DNA of 64,000 nt from Lepidostoma basale. Taxonomy: Eukaryota > Arthropoda > Insecta > Trichoptera > Lepidostomatidae. The position numbers and the translations under genes are program-made. Positions 20,355-31,475 of the stretch are shown here, one piece after another. The stretch is from the NCBI GenBank assembly GCA_022606425.2, contig JAHDVF020000937.1:248001-312000 (forward strand). The letters are read 5' to 3'. The notes beneath the pieces were generated by a model. That model was not told where the DNA came from and made no database searches. It saw only the letters and a list, made by a program, of their open reading frames with translations. The stretch's first letter is position 1. Each line of letters begins with the position of its first letter.

Positions 20355-20835
20355 ACATGGTGTTCTTCTACCGACCCTTATGAATGGAAGCGAAGCATCG
20401 AACTGGCAAAAGAAGGATGAAAGTAGAATAAATGCAGTAGAAATGAGACCTCTTAGACGAATGTGTAGATTCTCTGTGTATGATAGAGTGTCGAATGAAA
20501 ATATAAGAAGTGAATGGAGTGCGAATGATGGGTGTTATGAACAAAATAATGAAAGGATCATTAAGATGGTTTAGACATATGGAAAGAATGAATGGTATAA
20601 AAATTATATGTTAACGATGTAAATGGAACCAGAAATAGAGGAAGACCCAGGAAAACGTGCCAGGATCAAATAAATCAAATATTGAATGTCGGCCATGTGA
20701 GGAGTCAGAGAAATCAACGCGCGTGCATGACAATATTGAGGAAGCGAGAGAAATATATCAGGAAAGAAAAGTGTGGCAGTCCATTTTTTATGCCTACTCC
20801 TTCGGGGAGACGGCGTGATGGTTAGTTAGTTAGTT
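20355..20835 (+). mobile_element. RTE-a LINE fragment with tail
   Basis: Covers MNGSEASNWQKKDESRINAV, EMRPLRRMCRFSVYDRVSNE, a frameshift, then GRPRKTCQDQINQIL and the terminus GACGGCGTGATGGTTAGTTAG. Frameshifts and deletions at several points. Confidence 0.75.
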
Positions 20836-21194
20836 TGTTACAACCCATGAAATATTCAAGGAAGCAAAGATTCTCTACACTTTAAGAACTTGGTTCACTG
20901 TACAATCGTAATTAGTTTTAACTTTGAATGTATTTTTTTTCATACAAGTTAAATATTTCACAATTAACAACACCAAATTGTTCTCCTTTTGTTTTCTACA
21001 CTACTGTCATACAACAATATTTAGAACAAAATTCAAAATAATCCAGTAACGTTGATAGGCATGCGCATTCGTGTGCATTTCGAATTACTTTCGGAGAGAA
21101 TCGAAGTATTTCCCTCTCGCTCTCATTGTATTCAAAATATTCTCGTACTCTTTCTTGATGACATTCGAGTTTTTGTCAATTTATATTATGATTT

Positions 21195-21300
21195 ATGAAT
21201 GACATGTTTCGCATTTCTAAGGAATTCATTCCTATAAATTATAATAAAACTTCTAGAAAACAGACGTTTTCATTCGTATTAATTATTTCGGTAATATGTA
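21195..21300 (-). repeat. F6 element fragment
   Basis: Minus-strand GAAACATGTCATTC with a degraded stem II, followed by the family end AAACTTCTAGAAAACAGACG. The core half is lost. Confidence 0.5.
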
Positions 21301-21319
21301 AAGTAAAAAAAAGGTGTTG

Positions 21320-21820
21320 AAAGTTAAATCAAATCAAATCAGTTTTTAACTCAAAAGACATTAAAAACAGCAAAATGTTTAAGGCATCTATTGAGTACAG
21401 GTAAAATATTTAAAAAATACAATGTAATACCAGGAACGCATTAGAGACGGTTCGACATTAAGAAGACAAGATGCTTTCTAAAGTTAAGAGTATTTGTCTC
21501 CTTCACTAATATGAAAGACGTCGATCTCCGAGGAGACTGCGTTCAGCAGACTAATTGCTCTTCCCACCGGTGTCATCAGAGGCAAATTGGTTCTGGTGGC
21601 CGGTAGGTAACACAATCTGTGCTGTCGCTGTCGGAGAAATCTATGAGGGACAAAAATACCACCACTTTCTAGCACGGCCGAGTTCTCGAAATATCCCCTG
21701 ATTAATTTAAAGAAATGGGTAATGAGATGCCCATCTCTTCGAAGGTATAAAGAATTGGTTCCTAGCATTCCTAAAAGAAATGCCGTGGGATAGAGCCAAG
21801 GTGGTATGACCAACGATGTA
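21320..21820 (-). mobile_element. LINE 3' end with (TTTGA)n tail, second copy
   Basis: 109-residue frame (21484-21813, minus): WLYPTAFLLGMLGTNSLYLR, RDGHLITHFFKLIRGYFENS, DRFLRQRQ-type block HRFLRQRQHRLCYLPATRTN and LLNAVSSEIDVFHISEGD. It lacks the internal stop of the 10.5-kb copy, so that TAG is copy-specific. The tail lies at 21330-21346. Confidence 0.75.
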
Positions 21821-22256
21821 TGGTTTGCTAATGCACCACTGATTCAACATGGTTAATTTAGTGCCAATATTCAACACGCCTTTGTTAGATAATCTGGAAA
21901 GTGGTGGTCGGTAGACATTTGAAAAAATAGATTATAAAAATAATGAAAAATTGTCTTACTTCGGATGCGAATATTCGATGAATAAAATATTACATCCATT
22001 TACGATTTTAATATAATAGTTTTGTGTTTATTTTAATATGAAGTATTTATTATAATATGCAATAACAGAACGCTACTGTCTGTTGGAAACTTTGGCACAG
22101 GTACAAGCGATGAGCAACAGATAATGAAAAACGCGTAAATTTCTGAGATTTAATGGTATGCAAATAAATACAATTAATTCTAATCCGATGAAAGATCTAT
22201 CAGAACCACACAAAAAAAAAATAGTTGGCAAAATATTTACAAGACTAAAAAAAAAT

Positions 22257-22535
22257 AGGATGCGTGATCCAATACTAGGCAGTATCCAATAATTAGCCAA
22301 ATGTCAATGTGGATAAAGTAATAGGCATACAAATGATACATTTCATATGTTACATCCGGTTAGTGGCTAAGGGTAGATAGACACAAGGCTCCAGATCAAC
22401 AAGACATGGGGTATGCACCGGAAACCAAATACATACCTGACATGCTATTAATAGAGCACGCGATTCAATACTAATAACTAACCAATAATTAGCGAAATGC
22501 GATTGAGGGAATTTTTTTACAAGCATACAGTACAT
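22257..22535. repeat. diverged tandem duplication, about 190-bp period
   Basis: CAATACTAGGCAGTATCCAA/TAATTAGC near 22272 recurs as CAATACTAATAACTAACCAA/TAATTAGC near 22465, followed both times by GAAATGCGATTG- or CAAATGTCAATG-like sequence. No coding content. Confidence 0.4.
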
Positions 22536-22624
22536 ACGCAAAAATCGATGAGTAGCCTATAAGAAAGAACACTCGACACTTGATTTCTAGCGAGTAATTC
22601 GTCATGTTTTCGTCATACCCAATT

Positions 22625-23140
22625 ACTATTATTTTGATGACTTATATTTTAAGTGCGCCATTTTGTAAAATCAATTACTCCAAGGGCGCACTAGGAAATG
22701 ACTGACCGAACAGTGCAGTCTTTAGAAGTTTCTTAAATTTAACGTCGCTATCCTCATACTTAATACTTAATAGGGTATTCCACGCCAACGGACCCGCAAC
22801 GCTAAAAGCACGATCACAGAAACTTGTTTTATTGGCTCTGACTGGAATTGTTATGTTGTTTGCACTTGTTTCTACTAATCGGAGTGAACGTTGCCTTTCC
22901 GTTGGCCTGGGTGTAACGCAGAGGTCCGATATATACGCTGGCGCTCTCTGGTGTCGAGCCTTAAACACTGTCAAACACCATTTGTATTTTATTCGCTCTC
23001 GGATTTTAAGCCAGTGAAGTTCCTTCAAGAGCGGCGTGATATGACAGTATTTTTGTTGCCCCATAATCAATCGGGCATTGAATACGCTTTGTTTTCTGCT
23101 AAATTAATTATTTGGCAATCTAGCGTACGTTCAGTTGCAA
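22625..23140 (-). mobile_element. CR1/L2-like LINE C-terminal domain
   Basis: 131-residue frame (22675-23070, minus): MGQQKYCHITPLLKELHWLK, IRERIKYKWCLTVFKARHQR, APAYISDLCVTPRPTERQRS, DRAFSVAGPLAWNTL and FKKLLKTALF. LHWLKIRERIKYK...APAYISDL...RAFSVAGPxxWN is the classic C-terminal signature of the CR1/L2/Rex1 group. 5'-truncated. Its sister copy is at 47.35 kb. Confidence 0.85.
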
Positions 23141-23149
23141 TGCTGTAAA

Positions 23150-23925
23150 TTAAAATATTTGTTTATTTAACATTAGTTGAGGAATAGGATAAAAATAAAT
23201 CCGATAACTTCGGGCCACACATCTAGACCCCTGATAAAACGACCACCAAATCATATTTCCAACATATTTAAGATTAACAGACATTAATGCTGAACCTCTC
23301 GATGCCAGAAGATCTCAGTTCGTCCAGATTAAATCCTTGATAAAATATATAAAAAAGGTTTCTGTCGTTGAAAAGCATCTAGTTTATTTGATTATACGTT
23401 AAGCCCGACGAGGCTTTTCAAATATACAACATGAAGTGGACCTGCTAGTTAGTGGACATTGCCTATAACTGGATCAGTCACCCTAATCACGCATAAAATA
23501 AAGAGTAACTCTAAAGTACAAATTGATTTGTATGTTTCTCTTAGCATGACCGTTGATTTCGGCACGTGGGAGGGATACGAAACAAGGGTAATTCAGGCAT
23601 GAAACAGACCAACAAACTAATTATTTGTATTCACGGTACAATTATAAGTTCCCGTAGCGTCCTCTTGAGTGTTACCAAAGGATACGCAGGCGTGTTATAT
23701 TAACGATAAAGGTACGTAAGTACTTCGTTTTCATTATTGTTTCGTTATAATCCCTTTAATCTTGGATCACTTTCCATTTCCTTCAGGAATAAGTGTATAA
23801 ATCAAAACAAGTGTATAAATAAAATAAACTATAAAAATACGAATAAGCATCATCAGCTATTAAAATCAACAACACAAAAACGTCGTTTGTAACACCCGAT
23901 ATAGGTTGGTGAAACCGCTGTCAAT
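23150..23925. other. intergenic, nothing recognised
   Basis: No domain-bearing frame or clear repeat arm, apart from short AT-rich runs. Confidence 0.35.
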
Positions 23926-23929
23926 TCGT

Positions 23930-24265
23930 TAACTAATTTTAACCATCGCGTCCTGTTTCCAAAGGGGTAAGCAGAGAGGATGAACAATACTGCTCGAATT
24001 CTCGGGATCCCTCTATATTCATGCATCAATACACACGCTCGTCGATTTTTCCGATATAGAATGCCGTGTGTTCCTACGCGGGCCTTGACTTCGATTTCCA
24101 TTCACACTGTTGTTTGTATACAAGTTTTTATATGTTCTTCTCTTATCCATTCGTTCCATATGTTCAAACTATCTAAGTGAACCATTTTTAATTTTCTTAG
24201 CATGCAATCATCTGGCTTAAATAAATTCTTTATTTCGTCGTTCGGTATTCTATCACACATAGGTT
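23930..24265 (-). mobile_element. RTE-a LINE fragment, diverged
   Basis: Starts with the reverse complement of a diverged RTE-a terminus and extends to the region of CVYDRIPNDEIKNL-like residues. It stands head to head with the next copy, both cut in the same part of the domain. Confidence 0.6.
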
Positions 24266-24274
24266 TTCAGCATT

Positions 24275-24705
24275 CAACTCAGTGATGGAGATCTCTAAGA
24301 CGAATGTGTAGCAAATCTGTATATGATAGAGTGTCAAATGCAAGTATAAGAAGTGAATGTGGTGCGAATGAAAGTGTAATGAACAAAATAATGAAAGGGT
24401 AATTAAGATGGTTTGGACACATGGAAAGAATGAGTGAAGACAGAATGGTAAAAAAGGTATATGTAAACTGCATGAACGGAGCTAGAAATAGAGAAAGGCC
24501 GAGAAAAACGTGGCACGATCAAATCAATCAAATATAAAATGTCGGCCACGCGAGGAGTCGGAGAAATCGACGTGCGTGCATGACAAGATGTATGAATCTA
24601 AGGGAAGCGAGAGAAGTATGACAGGACAGAACAGTGTGGCGTTCCATTCTTTCTGCGTACCCCTCCGGGGAGACGGCGTGATGGTTAGTTAGTTAGTTAA
24701 AACGT
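24275..24705 (+). mobile_element. RTE-a LINE 3' end with tail
   Basis: Reads RRMCSKSVYDRVSNASIRSE, a stop, RWFGHMERMSEDRMVKKVYV, KRGTIKSIKYKMSATRGVGE-type frameshifted part, and the terminus GACGGCGTGATGGTTAGTTAG. Low divergence in the 3' UTR. Confidence 0.75.
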
Positions 24706-24774
24706 GGCGGAATAAGAAATGTATGAATGTAGATATAATAATACGTACGTGATTCATGCTGAGAAAAGTATAAT

Positions 24775-25110
24775 CTTTGAGAAGCGTAGCATTGCCAAAA
24801 TATCACATTAACGCCAGAAAGCGGAGAAGAGAGCAAAACAAAAAAAAACTACACATAACCATAGCAACACGTCTCCGCAGTTTGACGACTCGAGACTGGA
24901 AACGGATTCCGAGAAATGTAATATGGTACGACCTCCGCAATCCCCGGAACAGGCCGGGAGGATGAGACGCGGCGGTGTACGGTAGGAGTAATAAAGTAGT
25001 CTGGATAATGGACCCAGACGTTCAGACACTCGCGTCTGTCGCCCGGCTGAGGTCCGTGCACTGCCAGAGATCGTAGGGGAGGCTGCGTTCGTCTAGGTGG
25101 CGGGCCAAAC
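24775..25110. other. GC-rich patch of unknown origin
   Basis: Overlapping frames on both strands (24777-24965 +, 24808-25112 -) without a recognisable domain. Elevated GC from about 24880 to 25090. Not called as a gene. Confidence 0.3.
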
Positions 25111-25222
25111 ATTTATACATATTAGGTGTAATATTGATGAAAACATGTGTTTTCTAGAATATTGATTATAATTCGAAAATTGTTTTTATTTTTGTAAATT
25201 TACTTTGATTTGTTAATATATA

Positions 25223-25335
25223 TTAATACTAACGTAAGTCCCGCACGGACGAGGGACGGGCTTAGAGATTGTATGAGCGAAGCTGACGAAAGGACGTCGC
25301 TGCGTCCTATAACAGCTTCGGGTAAGCGGTGGATT
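25223..25335 (+). repeat. unclassified interspersed repeat, copy 1
   Basis: TAACGTAAGTCCCGCACGGA and TAACAGCTTCGGGTAAGCGG occur in the same order and spacing at 60.06-60.16 kb. The GCTT...AAGC pieces could form a hairpin. Family unknown. Confidence 0.65.
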
Positions 25336-25402
25336 AGCCTATGTTTCTTGAACAATCATGTAAAACTCCATATTAGATAAATGATACGAATGAAAAAGTT
25401 TG

Positions 25403-25785
25403 TAGGGGAGAGGGGGGCAAAGCGGGGTCCCGATGCAACCACACCCATGTTATTGGACAAATTAACGGTCGCATCTAAATTCAAATGACCCTCGGTGATT
25501 GGTCTGTAGTCGGTTCATACCCTTGACCGCCGTCGCACGCTGCCGCAAGCCGTATTTTTTACCCCGCTTTGCCACACATACCGAGGCAAAGTGGGGCAAA
25601 TGCCACTTTTCATAAAATTGCTCATAGAGCCAAAATTTACAATATTAAAATGAAAATTAAATTCAAAATTATACAACAGATATCAAATTATAAATTTCAG
25701 CTTAAATGGGATATGTAGATCTTCAATAGCCGATTTTAAGAGTCACCAAACCTTAAGGACCCCACTTTGCCCCCCCCCTCCCCTA
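25403..25785. mobile_element. TIR MITE with polypurine ends, inserted in F6
   Basis: 383 bp with inverted ends TAGGGGAGAGGGGGGCAAAG / CTTTGCCCCCCCCCTCCCCTA extending about 28 bases. It interrupts an F6 element (left AATGAAAAAGTTTG, right TAGAAGTTTTATTATATTTT). A TA duplication is likely. The interior repeats GGGGCAAA-type motifs and codes nothing. Confidence 0.75.
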
Positions 25786-25907
25786 TAGAAGTTTTATTAT
25801 ATTTTATATTAATAAAATGATTTCACTGAAATCTCTTGATGGAAGTTCATTTCAAATAATAATTGAATAAAACTATGTTTTTAACTACTTCCACTTTTGT
25901 CGTTATA

Positions 25908-25955
25908 TCGACAGCGACCGGTTTCGCCAGGCTCGCTGGCATCGAAAGACTGGTG
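25908..25955 (-). ncRNA. hammerhead-like motif, F2 type, core G5/A6 lost
   Basis: Minus strand: stem I CAGT/GCTG (4 pairs, one G-U), CTTTCGA in place of CTGACGA, extra T, perfect stem II GCCAG/CTGGC, GAAA, palindrome ACCGGT and GTC. Everything but core positions 5 and 6 is intact, so it is probably an inactive but recent relative of the 54.3-kb motif. Confidence 0.45.
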
Positions 25956-26639
25956 ACACTATTGCAAACCGAGTCCTTTATATACATACAGATCGGGGGT
26001 GGTAAACATGATTCTTTAAAAAATAATGTTCAAATATGTATGTAAAATTTACTGAATTTAAATATCGGTATTACATGTATTCAAGAAGATTCATATTCAA
26101 TACAATGGATTTTAAATTTTATTATAGCTCTTGTATTATATTTCATAGTACATAATCTCGAAGTTTAAATGAAAAAGTCACATATTTTTTTTTATCACAG
26201 TAGTATATGTATATGACGTAACTTAATGATCCTTAGATATCGGTTTAAATGTTGTGAATTAGTCTGACGATACTGATACTCAAAGTTCACGTACCTCCAA
26301 GGCTCGACGCGGAGGAAGAGGTCGGACAAAGGAAATTGAACAGGGGTGCATAATGCTCACGGCTTACGGGGAAGTCGAGACGGCCCTAGGGGATGCTCCG
26401 ATCCCTCATACCCCATCTTACTATCGATCGTATCGGTCTACCGAGGAGTAATTAACCATTCATTTATGTCACATTCAGACGCGCCTTCCAGGAATTTTGC
26501 TTTCCTTTCATCTCTAAATATATTTTCATTAGAAACCAGATTTATTATTTTTATATTACACAATTTTGGCTTGACACAACAGAAAAAAACAAAAACAAAA
26601 TAATAATAAGAGAATTCATTTAACCAACATTAATGAAGT

Positions 26640-27005
26640 ATTTAATAATAAATAAAATGTCCGTTTTTTAGAAGTTAAATAACATTTTATGGGATTGACA
26701 TGTTTCGCCTTGTATGTATAATATAATAAACATTTTTAGGATTAATTGTATCTCAATAGAGACGAAGATGCAAATTAGAAACAGAATATGGTGGTCGAGG
26801 CGTTTACAGGGCTTATGACCTGTCATTGGTTGGGTTAAGCGCACGCTTTATGTAATACAACATTCCCCATTCTGCCCTTCTTACAACCACCATGTCTGAC
26901 AAATTTTTGGAAGATGTACATATGCTACAATGTTGCACCACACTTCACATTTTTAGTTCAATCTACACTAGCGCCATCTATTAAGATTGGATTAAGCATT
27001 AAAAA
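26640..27005. repeat. F6 fragment followed by D-family unit
   Basis: About 26640-26730 is an F6 end with a minus-strand GACATGTTTCGCC remnant. From 26746 the D-family motifs CAATAGAGACGAAGATGCAA, GACCTGTCATTGGTTGGG and CATTCCCCATTC appear in the same order as at 15.05 kb. Confidence 0.55.
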
Positions 27006-27473
27006 TAATTTTAGTGGGTGTAGACGTCATTAAAGAGCTCCTGTTACAGTTTGTGTATTTTATTGTGTTTTCGTTGTTTAAACTTGGTGATTCGATATTA
27101 ATCTTCAACTTTATGTGTTTTATATCGATGTTTTTGTGATTTGGTGTTAAAAATTAATAAAATGTGTGTTTTTTAAAGATTTTTAAAATTTTCTTCGAGC
27201 GGCCGCGAGCCGCGAGGCACGCGAGTGTTCATGTTTAAACTAATGTTATAATAAATGGGTTTTTTGTTGTGTTACTAATATATTTAGCCATCTGCCACGT
27301 GGTAGATGATGTTTTTTGTGCAAGTGTTTAAATTTCGATGATTTTGGTCCAATATTTATTAAAATTAAATCGTATGTGAAGAAATTTTTTACAAATTTAC
27401 AAGTGTCAAACTAAAACAATGAAATTTGGAACTGTTTAAAATTTTTCTCGCGAACGTTCTTACCGAAATTATT

Positions 27474-27545
27474 AGTTAGTTAGTTAGTTCTAACGGGTAG
27501 TAGGGCTACTAACGGGTAGTAGGGCTACGATGGGGTATACTTTGC
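27474..27545. repeat. (TTAG)4 and two tandem units
   Basis: An RTE-a or SINE tail without its body, directly followed by two copies of TAACGGGTAGTAGGGCTAC. Confidence 0.6.
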
Positions 27546-27599
27546 TGTAAAGTGTACTTCTATAAAATTTCGTAATGCGCCATGTTGCAATAACACCCG

Positions 27600-28046
27600 C
27601 AACACTACTACCAAGTCCAACTCATTAGCGTCCTCGAGTGGTCTCTCAGGCCCCGCGAACCCCGGGCAATGTGGCCACTGACATTACCATCAGTGTCATT
27701 GCGGATAATGAGTGGGCGAATGGCGAATGTCCGGCGCCATAAAGCCGGACCCCCCCAGCTAAGGGAAGGTGACCCCTACAGAAAAACCCATCAGAGAAGG
27801 CAACGGGAAACCACTCTGATTACCTTTTCCCAGGATATTCACTATGGCGAGAAACACAACGATGGACCCTAATCCCGGGCAGCCCTTCAATGGGCAGGGG
27901 GTGCGAAGAATCTCCCGGCTCAAAATAGTGAAAGCGCATTGAAGTGTTGAGGAGCTGTTCCGAGCGACGCAAGACAGGGACAGGTTCGCCGAGGTGATCG
28001 CCAACGTTGGGGGGACCCGATAGGGTACTTGAAGAAGAAGAAGAAA
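27600..28046 (+). mobile_element. SINE-like unit sharing the RTE-b 3' end
   Basis: A GC-rich non-coding body with CCGGACCCCCCCAGCTAAGG and CAACGGGAAACCACTCTGAT is joined at about 27945 to the RTE-b 3' end (GAGGAGCTGTTCCGAGCGAC ... GATCGCCAACGTTGG ... GGGTACTTGAAGAAGAAG). The unrelated body plus a LINE-like tail suggests a SINE mobilised by RTE-b. A chimeric or 5'-divergent RTE-b copy is the alternative. Confidence 0.55.
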
Positions 28047-28061
28047 GCATTAAACGTATTA

Positions 28062-28150
28062 ATATTTATTAACGCAATGTGAAAGGCTACCGCCATTAAC
28101 ATACGTTGCTAGATAACGCCTGGTGATGTCTCTCCAATTTTTATGCTATT
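28062..28150 (+). repeat. right end of the 14.6-15.4 kb TIR element
   Basis: AACGCAATGTGAAAGGCTAC and GCTAGATAACGCCTGG match 15.33-15.40 kb. Separated from the D-family unit at 26.75 kb by the SINE-like insertion. Confidence 0.6.
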
Positions 28151-28178
28151 TTTAACTTGTACCAGTTTTTTTTTACAA

Positions 28179-28305
28179 CATTTTGAATGTATACAAATAC
28201 TTGTAGACGAATACTGGATTTTACCCATTGCGGTGCATTAAATGATAACCCGCAATGGGTAAAATCCAGTATTCGTCTACAAGTATTTGTATGCATTCAA
28301 AATGT
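28179..28305. repeat. hairpin MITE J, complete
   Basis: 56-base arms (28179-28234, 28250-28305) nearly perfectly inverted, including ACTTGTAGACGAATACTGGA. The loop is 15 bases. Confidence 0.8.
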
Positions 28306-28319
28306 AATAAACATTTGAT

Positions 28320-29800
28320 TATGTAGTGTTATAACAAGGCGAAACGTGTCACAACCATAGAATATATCAAAATCTTTCATTAATATTGAATATTCAACAA
28401 CACTTTTAAAGCAGCTTTCTCTGTTTAATATTTAACAAAGAAAATTGTGATAATTTTTTAAGCAAGTGGAAATAATGATACTTAAGCGTATTGGTTACTC
28501 AGAAATAAGTTTTAAGTTAATGTTGTTTATCAGCTTCGCGATTGTTTCATTATGATTATATTTTAGATACAGTGCTAAAAAATCGCTCGATGGAACATGT
28601 TAACACAGTTCGAAGGTATAAAAACCATTAGTAAGATAAATGATTAATAAAATAAATGAATAAAGTACTGAATATTATTCGCTCTAGCATATCGTTCGTA
28701 CCAATCCTGCATAGAATTCAATAAAGAATTTATTATACAATGAACCTAATTCTTAAACAGATGAATAAAAAAAAAACACCCACAAAGTAATCAATTGTTA
28801 ATTCCGAAATTTTTATCGATTTTAAATCACGGGGGGGGCATAGACGTAAAAAGAACCGCGTTTCGTTTAACTTTCCCGCCTGAATCACGTGTTTTATTAT
28901 TAACAACAATGAAGGGAGGTTTATTCGAGGGTAATATATTCAGCGCAAACCCTTTATTGCGATCGCTTTGCGGGACCTTGAAAAAATAACAACCTGTAAT
29001 TTTCAGGGCACACTGCTCTGGACATTCTAAAGCACACGAGCGATTCTTTACTGTTCAATTATATTGAATCAACAATATGTATTTACATGTCTACTTATCG
29101 GGTAAGCAACTTATACCCTACTAAAGAGAGCAAAAATGAATAATACAATCCTCAAACGGTAAAACGTAGAGTTCTTATTACGATTCGGTAAGGCATGCTT
29201 TTAACCTTACGGTGCTAAAATAAAAACGTGCGTTCCGGTGTAGGGTACGCGTTAAAAAATTAGCGATTTTAAATCGGAAAAAATAGGAACATTCATAGCT
29301 AATCCCCTTATATAATTATAATTGAAGTAAAAAATTATAATAATTGAGATTTGATTGCTAAAAACATGAAAAAACCATCTGGCAACGCTCACGGAACGGG
29401 CATAGACCCGTTCTGGTTGCAAGCCCGAAAGCGACTTCCGCCGGCGCGGCGGGACGGCGAGAATGAGAACATTGAGCTATAACATATGCAAGAGTGAGAT
29501 GCGAATATAGTGTCGCGTACTCAGCGTTACGAATTTTGTTTCCTATGTTCACAAAATACCTCCAATGTACCCGATGAATTCTGATTATTATTAATATTAT
29601 TTTTTTAATCAATGCGCAAATATATTATGGAGGAATACCTAAAATCTTAACCTTGCATTTATTAAATGTATAGAGATATTGATGGTTATTAGAAGCAACG
29701 TGTAGAAGATACCCATTACAGGGAAGGGAGGGTTAAAGAAAACAAAATATAGTTTTTCATATAAAGCACTCACTTTGTGGTTAGACATTTTAAACTTATA
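28320..29800. other. intergenic, little recognised
   Basis: Contains an F6 scrap (AAGGCGAAACGTGTC, 28334-28348), a homopolymer G run at 28831-28838 and a GC-rich patch at 29385-29470 with no domain. An F1 outer end (AAAGCACTCACTTTGTGGTT) lies at about 29763-29810, cut by the next element. Confidence 0.4.
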
Positions 29801-29811
29801 GATATAAAATG

Positions 29812-30145
29812 ACATTGAAGGCTGGAGAGTGCGGCATAATGAAGAGCTGTACAATATTTACAAAGCTCCCAGTCTCTCCACACAGATCAGACTGAATAGA
29901 CTGAGATGGACCGGTCACGTGCATAGGATGCCGTCATCGCGAACCCCAAAGAGGATGCTGAAGTGGCATCCAGGTGGTAGAAGACAAATTGGATGACCAA
30001 GGCTGCGATGGGAGTGAAAGTTGGGAAAGATAGGGCAAAATTGTTACAATTGTCAGATTGTAGAGTCGAACTGGAGGACAAAAGGAGTTAGAGGCGACGA
30101 ATAATGGAGGTTAAGGCTCGATTGAAGAAGAATAAGAAGATATAA
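29812..30145 (+). mobile_element. RTE-d LINE fragment, decayed
   Basis: Same motif order as 9.5 kb (GEGWRVRHNEELYNIYKAPS, LNRLRWTGHVHRMPSSRTPK) with frameshifts and stops after GRRQIG. Ends TTGAAGAAGAATAAGAAG. It sits between two pieces of an F1 element. Confidence 0.7.
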
Positions 30146-30270
30146 AATAAATAAAAAACACTGTGTATATAACCACGTATGGTTATTATAATTGATGCCA
30201 ACTAGTTTCGCTTGGACTCAAGCTTCATCGGGGCAATAAAATAACTGTTATTATATTGCCCTGATGAAGC
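30146..30270. repeat. F1 foldback core, truncated right arm
   Basis: The left arm has a full minus-strand motif. The right arm stops just after TTGCCCTGATGAAGC (30256-30270) and is joined directly to an F6 element. Confidence 0.6.
30196..30235 (-). ncRNA. hammerhead-like motif, F1, U4C core
   Basis: Stem I TGCC/GGCA, core CCGATGA (rc of 30225-30231), stem II GCTTG/CAAGC with loop AGTC, GAAA (rc of 30206-30209), ACTAGT, GTT. One core change (U4 to C), everything else intact. Confidence 0.5.
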
Positions 30271-30365
30271 TTTTATCAAATGGTAATGCCTAAGCATAGC
30301 GAAACATGTCATTCCCCTAAAAGTAATATATCTTCTAGAAAACAGACGTTTTAATTCTAAGTAGT
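30271..30365 (+). repeat. F6 element fragment with GAAACATGTC
   Basis: Core degenerated to TGGTAAT. GAAACATGTCATTCC (30303-30317) and the end ATCTTCTAGAAAACAGACG remain. Confidence 0.5.
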
Positions 30366-31027
30366 ATCTTGGAGTCAAAAAACAATAAATAATTATATTA
30401 AAAGTCCTTTCTTATATGCTTAATTCAATTGTGGTATGGTGTTATAGCTATTATAGTATAAAAACAAAGTACATATTTGTTAATTATGTATACATGTGCA
30501 CACTTTTACATATGTGTACATTCATAATAAATAGTTGTGCTTTCAGAGGGAACTAGAATAAAATATTCATGCCATGCAGAAATTAAGAAAGTTTCCTCAC
30601 AAAGCAATTTCACTGCAGAGCTCGGAATACAATCATAACTTGGTTATTTGTTTTCGTTCTTTTTATTATACCTTTCTTCGGGTTGATTTTCATTCCGATG
30701 TAATATAATTTTTCACGACTCCTCTTTTATTGAGTTCGCAAGTACCAACATCTCTTATATGGATTCGAAGGTTTTATTAATATACACACATTTCAGAAGT
30801 TGGTGGAAAACCTACGCATATAAAATTATGTGCCTACAACATATATGAAAATAAACCGCATTTGTAATGAACCATATAGTTGTTATTGCTATTTTTCATT
30901 TTGATTGGTTTCTATATATTTAATCCCAGATCTTTAAATGAACTAAAATATGATAATATGTATTCATTAACTTTATAATTGTATAGTTATTGTATGCTAA
31001 ACAATGATGTAAAATTCTATACTAAAT

Positions 31028-31320
31028 TATAATAACCATTGTTTTGGCCGAAACTCTATTATACTTCAACATTAAAAACTGTTAAATTATAAACTTTGTT
31101 TTTCTGTATCACAATTTTATTTTTATTTTTTTGCGACAGCTGTTTCGTCAATCTATGTTGACATTTTCGTCAATTTGAAAAATCACGAATATTTAACACT
31201 TGATATATTATTGTAACACCTGATGATGCCAACATAGGTTGACGAAACACCTGTCGCGAAAAATAAAAATAAATTGCGATACTTAAAACCAAAGTTTTAT
31301 AATTTAACAGGTTTATAATT
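31028..31320. repeat. F3 foldback element
   Basis: Here the family terminus CCATTGTTTTGGCCGAAAC is on the left, the mirror orientation of 3.3, 19.6, 34.7 and 46.7 kb. The left arm retains only the 3' half of the motif (31134-31163, minus). The right arm is complete. Confidence 0.65.
31216..31258 (+). ncRNA. hammerhead ribozyme-like motif, F3, right arm
   Basis: CTGATGA (31220-31226), extra T, stem II CAAC/GTTG with flanking mismatch and G-C closing pair, GAAA (31244-31247), ACACCTGT (one change breaking the palindrome) and GTC ending at 31255. Stem I short, as in the family. Confidence 0.6.
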
Positions 31321-31475
31321 ATATCATATAAATTAAATAATTAATACGAATGAAAACGTCTGTTTTCTCCATTTGATAATGACTTAGCAAGGCGAAATAT
31401 GTCATTCTTATAGGAGTATAATAAAACTTCACGAAAACACACGTTTTCATATGTATTAATTATTTAAAATTGTAA
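31321..31475. repeat. F6 foldback element
   Basis: Left end AATACGAATGAAAACGTCTG and right end AAACACACGTTTTCATATGT are inverted around the motif. The AT-rich boundary abuts the F3 element. Confidence 0.55.
31371..31405 (+). ncRNA. hammerhead-like motif, F6
   Basis: Core TTGATAA (31373-31379), extra T, stem II GACTT/AAGGC (one mismatch), GAAA (31394-31397), TATGTC ending at 31403, stem I AT/AT. U3 and A8 replace C3 and G8. Confidence 0.45.

Noticed and set aside
27474..27492. TTAG repeats as telomeric sequence
   Set aside because: Insect telomeres are usually TTAGG. The 4-base unit always follows the RTE-a or SINE terminus, so it is a LINE tail.
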